Shown: positions 16,596-20,212 of the stretch, piece after piece
Position numbering within the stretch: position 1 is the first letter of the stretch
How the letters are laid out: each line of letters begins with the position of its first letter
Assembly: GCA_030152805.1 (NCBI GenBank)
Contig: JASLIG010000058.1
Span: forward strand, 1-20,212
Reading direction: 5' to 3'
From: Solirubrobacterales bacterium
GTDB lineage: Bacteria; Actinomycetota; Thermoleophilia; Solirubrobacterales; 70-9
Length of the DNA stretch: 20,212 nt
Made by a program: the position numbers and the translations under genes
Notes under the pieces: model-generated
The model's database searches: none
The model's input: only the letters and a program-made list of their open reading frames with translations
Told to the model about the DNA's origin: nothing

Positions 16596-17366
16596 ATCAG
16601 CGTTCTACGCAACCTCGAGAGTCGGATCGAAGGCCTCGTCGAGGGGGTTTTCAGCCGCGCCTTCAGCTCCGAGGTCCAGCCGGTGGAGCTGGCGCGCAAG
16701 CTGGCCAAGGAGATGGACGCGCACAAGACGGCGGGCGTGGCCCGCGTCTACGTTCCCAATGAGTACACCGTCTACCTCTCCAGCCGCGACCGGGTCAAGC
16801 TCGAAGGCTACGAGCGCTCGCTCGAGCAGGAGCTCTCCGGCTACCTCCTCGAGCACGCGCGGCGGCGCAACTACGATCTGCTCACCCGACCGGCGGTCGA
16901 GTTCAAGACCGACGAGCGCCTCCGCCTCGGCGAGTTCGGCATCCAGACCCGGCTGGTCAAGCCACCCGCGCGCGAAGGGGAGGCGCCGAGTCAGGGCGAG
17001 GAGGGCCACACGATGGTCTACTCGGCTGTCAAAGAGCGGACATCGCAGCCGAGCCCGGAGCAGCGGGCGCAGGCGATGGTCGCCACCCGCGCCGTGGTCT
17101 CGCTCGACGATCGCCGCTACGTCCTGGAGGGACCGCGGGCGACGATCGGCCGTTCCAAGCAGGCCGAGTGCGTTCTCAACGATCCCAACGTCTCGCGCCG
17201 TCACGCCGAGCTTCACCGCGCCCAGAACGGCGACTGGACGATCGCCGACCTCGGCTCGACAAACGGCGTCAAGGTGAACGGCCGCCGCGTCTCCTCCTCG
17301 CGGCTCAGCCCCGGCGACGAGGTAGTCCTCGGCACCACGACCTTCCTGTTCGACATCGAGCAGTGA
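16596..17366 (+). CDS. fhaA: FHA-domain protein FhaA (DUF3662 + FHA), ATC start
   Basis: A 256-residue FhaA-type adaptor. The N-terminal DUF3662 domain reads SVLRNLESRIEGLVEGVFSR, then EVQPVELARKLAKEMD, with a conserved YVPNEYTVYLSSRD. A linker precedes the C-terminal FHA domain (about 170-250), with IGRSKQ, SRRHAEL and LGSTNGVKVNG, which reads phospho-threonine. In Mycobacterium FhaA is a substrate of PknB linked to peptidoglycan precursor export. No ATG, GTG or TTG lies in frame between the TAG at 16533 and the GTG at 16683, yet the conserved domain begins at 16599. AAAAGGAG (16582-16589) sits 6 nt before ATC 16596, so I infer an ATC start. Calling GTG 16683 would cut 29 conserved residues. 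Confidence 0.88.
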   Translation: MSVLRNLESRIEGLVEGVFSRAFSSEVQPVELARKLAKEMDAHKTAGVARVYVPNEYTVYLSSRDRVKLEGYERSLEQELSGYLLEHARRRNYDLLTRPAVEFKTDERLRLGEFGIQTRLVKPPAREGEAPSQGEEGHTMVYSAVKERTSQPSPEQRAQAMVATRAVVSLDDRRYVLEGPRATIGRSKQAECVLNDPNVSRRHAELHRAQNGDWTIADLGSTNGVKVNGRRVSSSRLSPGDEVVLGTTTFLFDIEQ

Positions 17367-17379
17367 GCGCCCGGCGCTA

Positions 17380-17853
17380 GTGGACTACGAGCCGATTTCC
17401 GTCGCCCTCAAGTTCGGCTTCCTCGCCGTCCTCTACATCTTCTTGCTCTGGATCGCCCGCAGCGCCCTCAAGGACCTGCGGCGCACGGTCTCGCCGGCAC
17501 CGGACGCTACCGGCTTCCACCAGGCACCCGGGTTCGCCGGGACGCCCAGCGCCACCGATGCCTGGCTGATCGCCGAGCGCGGCGGCGGCCTCGACCCCGG
17601 CGAGCGCTTCGACCTGATCGGCGGCCTCTCGATCGGCCGCTCGGCGGAAGCCGACGTGCGCATCGACGACCGTTATGCCTCCGGCGTGCACGCGAGGATC
17701 TTCAGCCGTGACGGCCGTACCTATATCGAGGACATGAATTCGACCAACGGAACCCTGCTCAACGACGCCACGCTGAACGGCGAGGCGGAGCTGATCGACG
17801 GCGACGTGGTGCGGATCGGCGACACCGAGTTCCGCTACGAGGCGTCTGGCTGA
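17380..17853 (+). CDS. fhaB: FHA-domain membrane protein FhaB/FipA-like
   Basis: A 157-residue protein with one N-terminal transmembrane helix (about 9-27, ALKFGFLAVLYIFLLWIAR), a short linker and a cytoplasmic FHA domain. Phosphopeptide-binding positions are present: GRS (86-88), SGVHAR (101-106) and NSTNGT (120-125). It matches FhaB (FipA) of Mycobacterium, an FHA adaptor linked to kinase signalling and division. The start is GTG 17380, 13 bp after fhaA, and the stop is 5 bp before the phosphatase gene. The kinase, two FHA proteins and phosphatase form a compact phospho-switch. The Shine-Dalgarno is weak, so translation may depend on coupling. Confidence 0.92.
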   Translation: MDYEPISVALKFGFLAVLYIFLLWIARSALKDLRRTVSPAPDATGFHQAPGFAGTPSATDAWLIAERGGGLDPGERFDLIGGLSIGRSAEADVRIDDRYASGVHARIFSRDGRTYIEDMNSTNGTLLNDATLNGEAELIDGDVVRIGDTEFRYEASG

Positions 17854-17858
17854 CGGCG

Positions 17859-19037
17859 ATGCTGCGGATCGACGACCAGGGATTCCGCTCCGACACGGGG
17901 CGCCAGCGCAACGCCAACGAGGACTCGTTCTTCGTGCGCGCGCCGATCTTCGTCGTCGCCGACGGCATGGGCGGCGCCCAGGCCGGCGAGGTGGCCTCGA
18001 AAGCGGCCGCCGACGCCTTCGACGTCGACCTGCCCGAGGGCCCGCCCGAGCGCGTCCTGCGCGAGACGATCCTCGCCGCCAACCGGCGCATCCACGACCT
18101 CGCTCGCGCCGACCCCTCGCGCGCCGGCATGGGCACGACGCTGACCGCGGCGATCCTCGACGCGGCGGGTGAAGAGGTGGCGATCGGCCACGTCGGCGAC
18201 AGCCGCGCCTACCGCCTGCGGGCGGGCAAGCTGGAGCAGCTCACCCGCGATCACTCGCTGGTCGAGGAGATGCGGCGCAAGGGGCAGCTCACCGACGCCC
18301 AGGCCGAGGACCACCCCCAGCGCTCGATCATCACCCGGGCGCTCGGGCCCGAGCCCGAGGTCGAGCCCGACGTGCAGACGGTGCCGGCGGCGCCCGGCGA
18401 CGTCTTCCTGATCTGCTCGGACGGGTTGACGACGATGCTCGGCGAGGAGCAGATCGCCAAGCTGCTCGCCGGCGCTAGCTCGATGAGCGCCGCGGTGGGG
18501 GCGCTGGTCGACGAGGCCAACCGAGCCGGCGGCCGCGACAACATCACCGCGCTCGCCTTCCGGCTCGAAGACGCGGCGGCGCCGCAGACTCAACACGACG
18601 ACGCGACCCTGATCGGCTCGACCGCGGCGGAGCAGGGCCTGACCGCGACCGAGGTCCGTCGCCGTGCCGCAGCCGCAGCCGCACGGGAGCGCCGCGAGGG
18701 GCTCGCCGCCGTGCAGCCACGGCGCGGGCTGCGGCGGGCACTGAAGGCGCTGGCGATCCTCGCGATCCTCGGCGCCCTCGCCTTCGGCGCCTGGTACGGC
18801 AACCGCCAGGTCTGGTTCCTCGGCACCGACGAGGGCGGCCGCGTCGCCCTCTACCGCGGACTGCCATACGAACTGCCCTTCGGGATCGAGCTCTACGACG
18901 AGCGCTACGCCAGCCCGATCCAGACCGGTTCGCTGACCCAGCGGCGCCAGGACGCGGTCAGCGGCCACGACCTGCGCTCGCGCGGCGACGCGGTCTCCTT
19001 GATCGAAGACATAGAAGAATCGCAAGGGGTCAAGTGA
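17859..19037 (+). CDS. pstP: PP2C-family Ser/Thr phosphatase, PstP-like
   Basis: A 392-residue membrane-anchored PP2C/PPM phosphatase that reverses kinase phosphorylation in the same operon. Metal-binding and structural motifs are complete: RNANED (17-22), VADGMGG (33-39), GTTLTAAI, HVGDSRAYR (111-119), ITRALG, ICSDGLT (185-191) and GGRDNIT (224-230). The catalytic domain ends near residue 236. An Ala/Arg-rich linker leads to one transmembrane helix (about 294-313, ALKALAILAILGALAFGAWY) and a short extracytoplasmic tail of about 75 residues. This is the layout of mycobacterial PstP, with a smaller external part. The ATG start is 5 bp after fhaB, and the stop overlaps the SEDS gene start (GTGA). 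Confidence 0.94.
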   Translation: MLRIDDQGFRSDTGRQRNANEDSFFVRAPIFVVADGMGGAQAGEVASKAAADAFDVDLPEGPPERVLRETILAANRRIHDLARADPSRAGMGTTLTAAILDAAGEEVAIGHVGDSRAYRLRAGKLEQLTRDHSLVEEMRRKGQLTDAQAEDHPQRSIITRALGPEPEVEPDVQTVPAAPGDVFLICSDGLTTMLGEEQIAKLLAGASSMSAAVGALVDEANRAGGRDNITALAFRLEDAAAPQTQHDDATLIGSTAAEQGLTATEVRRRAAAAAARERREGLAAVQPRRGLRRALKALAILAILGALAFGAWYGNRQVWFLGTDEGGRVALYRGLPYELPFGIELYDERYASPIQTGSLTQRRQDAVSGHDLRSRGDAVSLIEDIEESQGVK

Positions 19038-20212
19038 GCGCCCGCAACCGGGAGTTGGTTGCTCTTGTCCCGGTCGCGCTCTTGCTCACCGCCGGCTTCG
19101 CCGCCGTCTTCGCCCAGGAGAACTCGCGCCTCGACAACGCCAGCGTCCTCTACGGCGCCTACTTCTTTGCCGTCTGCCTCGCCACCCACTTCTACCTGCG
19201 CATCCGCCTTCCCAACGCCGATCCCTACCTCTTTCCCCTGGTGGCGCTGCTGATGGCCTTCGGCCTGGTGATGGTCTACCGGATCGATGCCAGCCTCGCC
19301 CGCGACCAGGCCAACTGGTTCGTCCTGGGCCTCGTGCTCTTCGCCCTGACGATTCACTTCCTGCGCGACTACGACGTGCTCGAGCGCTACCGCTACACGA
19401 TCGCCGTGGTCGGTCTGCTGCTGCTGCTGGCGCCGCGCTTGCCCGGGATCGGCCAGCAGGTCAACGGCGCCTACCTGGGGGTGAAGATCGGCCCGCTCGC
19501 CTTCCAGCCGGCCGAGTTCTCGAAGATCTGCCTGGTCGTCTTCCTCGCCAGCTACCTGCGCGAGCATCGCGAGGTGCTGATCGTCGGCGCCCGCCGGGTA
19601 CTCGGCGTCACCCTGCCGCCGCTCAAGCACTTCGGGCCGATGCTGGTCGTCTGGGGCGCCTCGATGTTCATGCTCGTCTTCATCCGCGACCTCGGCAGCT
19701 CGCTGATGTTCTTCGCTGCCTTCCTCGCTCTGCTCTACGTGGCGACCGGGCGCTTCTCCTTCGTCGTGATCGGCATGGCGCTCTTCCTCTTCGGCGCCTG
19801 GTTCTTCGCCTCGACCGTTCCCCACGTCCACGACCGGGTCGAGGTCTGGCTCAACCCCTACCACGACCCGACCGGCAGCGGCTACCAGATCCTGCAGTCG
19901 ATCTTCGCCCAGGCCGATGGCGGCCTCTTCGGCAAGGGCTTCGCCCAGGGCCTGATCACGATTCCCGGCACCAACGACGCGCTGCTGCCGGCGGCGCAGA
20001 CCGACACGATCTACTCGCTGATCGTCAACGAGCTCGGCCTTTTCGGTGCCTGTGCCGTGGTCCTGATCTACCTGCTGATCGCGGCCCGCGGCTTCAAGAT
20101 CGCCCTGCTGGCCGACGACGGCTTCTCCAAGCTGCTGGCGACGGGGCTGACCGCGGTCTTCGCGATCCAGGCCTTCGTCATCGTCGGCGGCGTCACCCGG
20201 GCGATCCCGCTG
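19034..20212 (+). CDS. rodA: SEDS peptidoglycan polymerase RodA/FtsW-type (partial, 3' end missing)
   Basis: The first 393 codons of a polytopic SEDS protein, cut by the window end with no stop reached. GTG 19034 overlaps the phosphatase TGA and follows AAGGGG about 5 nt upstream. Repeated hydrophobic segments are visible. Family motifs are the GPLAFQPAEFSK loop (about 153-164), FIRDLGSSLMFF (217-228), the AAQTDTIYSLIVNELGLFG stretch near 316-334, and GGVTRAIPL at the edge. SEDS proteins polymerise lipid II with a class B PBP, so the gene links the upstream kinase/phosphatase switch to wall synthesis. In related operons pbpA follows, outside this window. RodA versus FtsW cannot be settled; RodA is favoured by the fhaA-fhaB-pstP context. 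Confidence 0.92.
   Translation, partial: MSARNRELVALVPVALLLTAGFAAVFAQENSRLDNASVLYGAYFFAVCLATHFYLRIRLPNADPYLFPLVALLMAFGLVMVYRIDASLARDQANWFVLGLVLFALTIHFLRDYDVLERYRYTIAVVGLLLLLAPRLPGIGQQVNGAYLGVKIGPLAFQPAEFSKICLVVFLASYLREHREVLIVGARRVLGVTLPPLKHFGPMLVVWGASMFMLVFIRDLGSSLMFFAAFLALLYVATGRFSFVVIGMALFLFGAWFFASTVPHVHDRVEVWLNPYHDPTGSGYQILQSIFAQADGGLFGKGFAQGLITIPGTNDALLPAAQTDTIYSLIVNELGLFGACAVVLIYLLIAARGFKIALLADDGFSKLLATGLTAVFAIQAFVIVGGVTRAIPL

Noticed and set aside
16683..16685. GTG 16683 as the fhaA start
   Set aside because: It would remove the first 29 residues of the conserved DUF3662 domain and has no ribosome-binding site at suitable spacing.
18905..19864. A 319-codon minus-strand frame rich in Glu/Gln/His opposite the SEDS gene
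   Set aside because: Composition is the reverse reading of a hydrophobic G+C-rich gene; no start context or motif.

Overview
The window is a bacterial replication-origin neighbourhood, G+C-rich (about two thirds by eye). It carries the classical order jag-yidC-yidD-rnpA-rpmH reading left and dnaA-dnaN-recF-dciA-gyrB-gyrA reading right. Next to it is an actinobacterial-type envelope-signalling operon (Ser/Thr kinase, fhaA, fhaB, PP2C phosphatase, SEDS polymerase). The gene order, GTG/TTG starts, FHA pair and DUF721/DciA gene point to the phylum Actinomycetota. The 811-residue GyrB with a large TOPRIM insertion and the overall flavour suggest a deep branch such as Thermoleophilia; that placement is inference.

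Layout. Bases 104-2221 (minus) hold jag/khpB, yidC, yidD, rnpA and rpmH, tightly packed, with a parS-like site over the rnpA/yidD junction. A 145-bp divergent regulatory gap separates them from dnaA. The 135-bp dnaA-dnaN gap, with a cluster of same-strand DnaA-box-like motifs, is the probable oriC. dnaN, recF and dciA follow. A short AT-rich region with promoter- and terminator-like elements precedes gyrB and gyrA. gyrA is interrupted by a complete 419-residue LAGLIDADG intein placed right after the catalytic tyrosine.

Between gyrA and the convergent HNH gene lie about 410 bp without a credible gene. This gap holds two related palindromic elements. They share an internal core but have different outer stems (28 and 27 bp), each perfectly self-complementary. 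This is the most unusual non-coding structure in the window.

Bases 13124-15558 (minus) encode an HNH nuclease-like protein, prephenate dehydratase (ACT-regulated) and a one-TM protein with a CARDB-like domain. Divergently, 15615-20212 (plus) encodes a Ser/Thr kinase, FhaA, FhaB, a PP2C phosphatase and the start of a RodA/FtsW-type SEDS polymerase, cut by the window end. FhaA appears to start at a non-canonical ATC codon.

Together the genes cover initiation (DnaA, DciA, clamp), supercoiling (gyrase), membrane insertion and tRNA/ribosome basics, and phospho-signalling to cell-wall growth. No tRNA, rRNA, CRISPR array or insertion sequence was seen.
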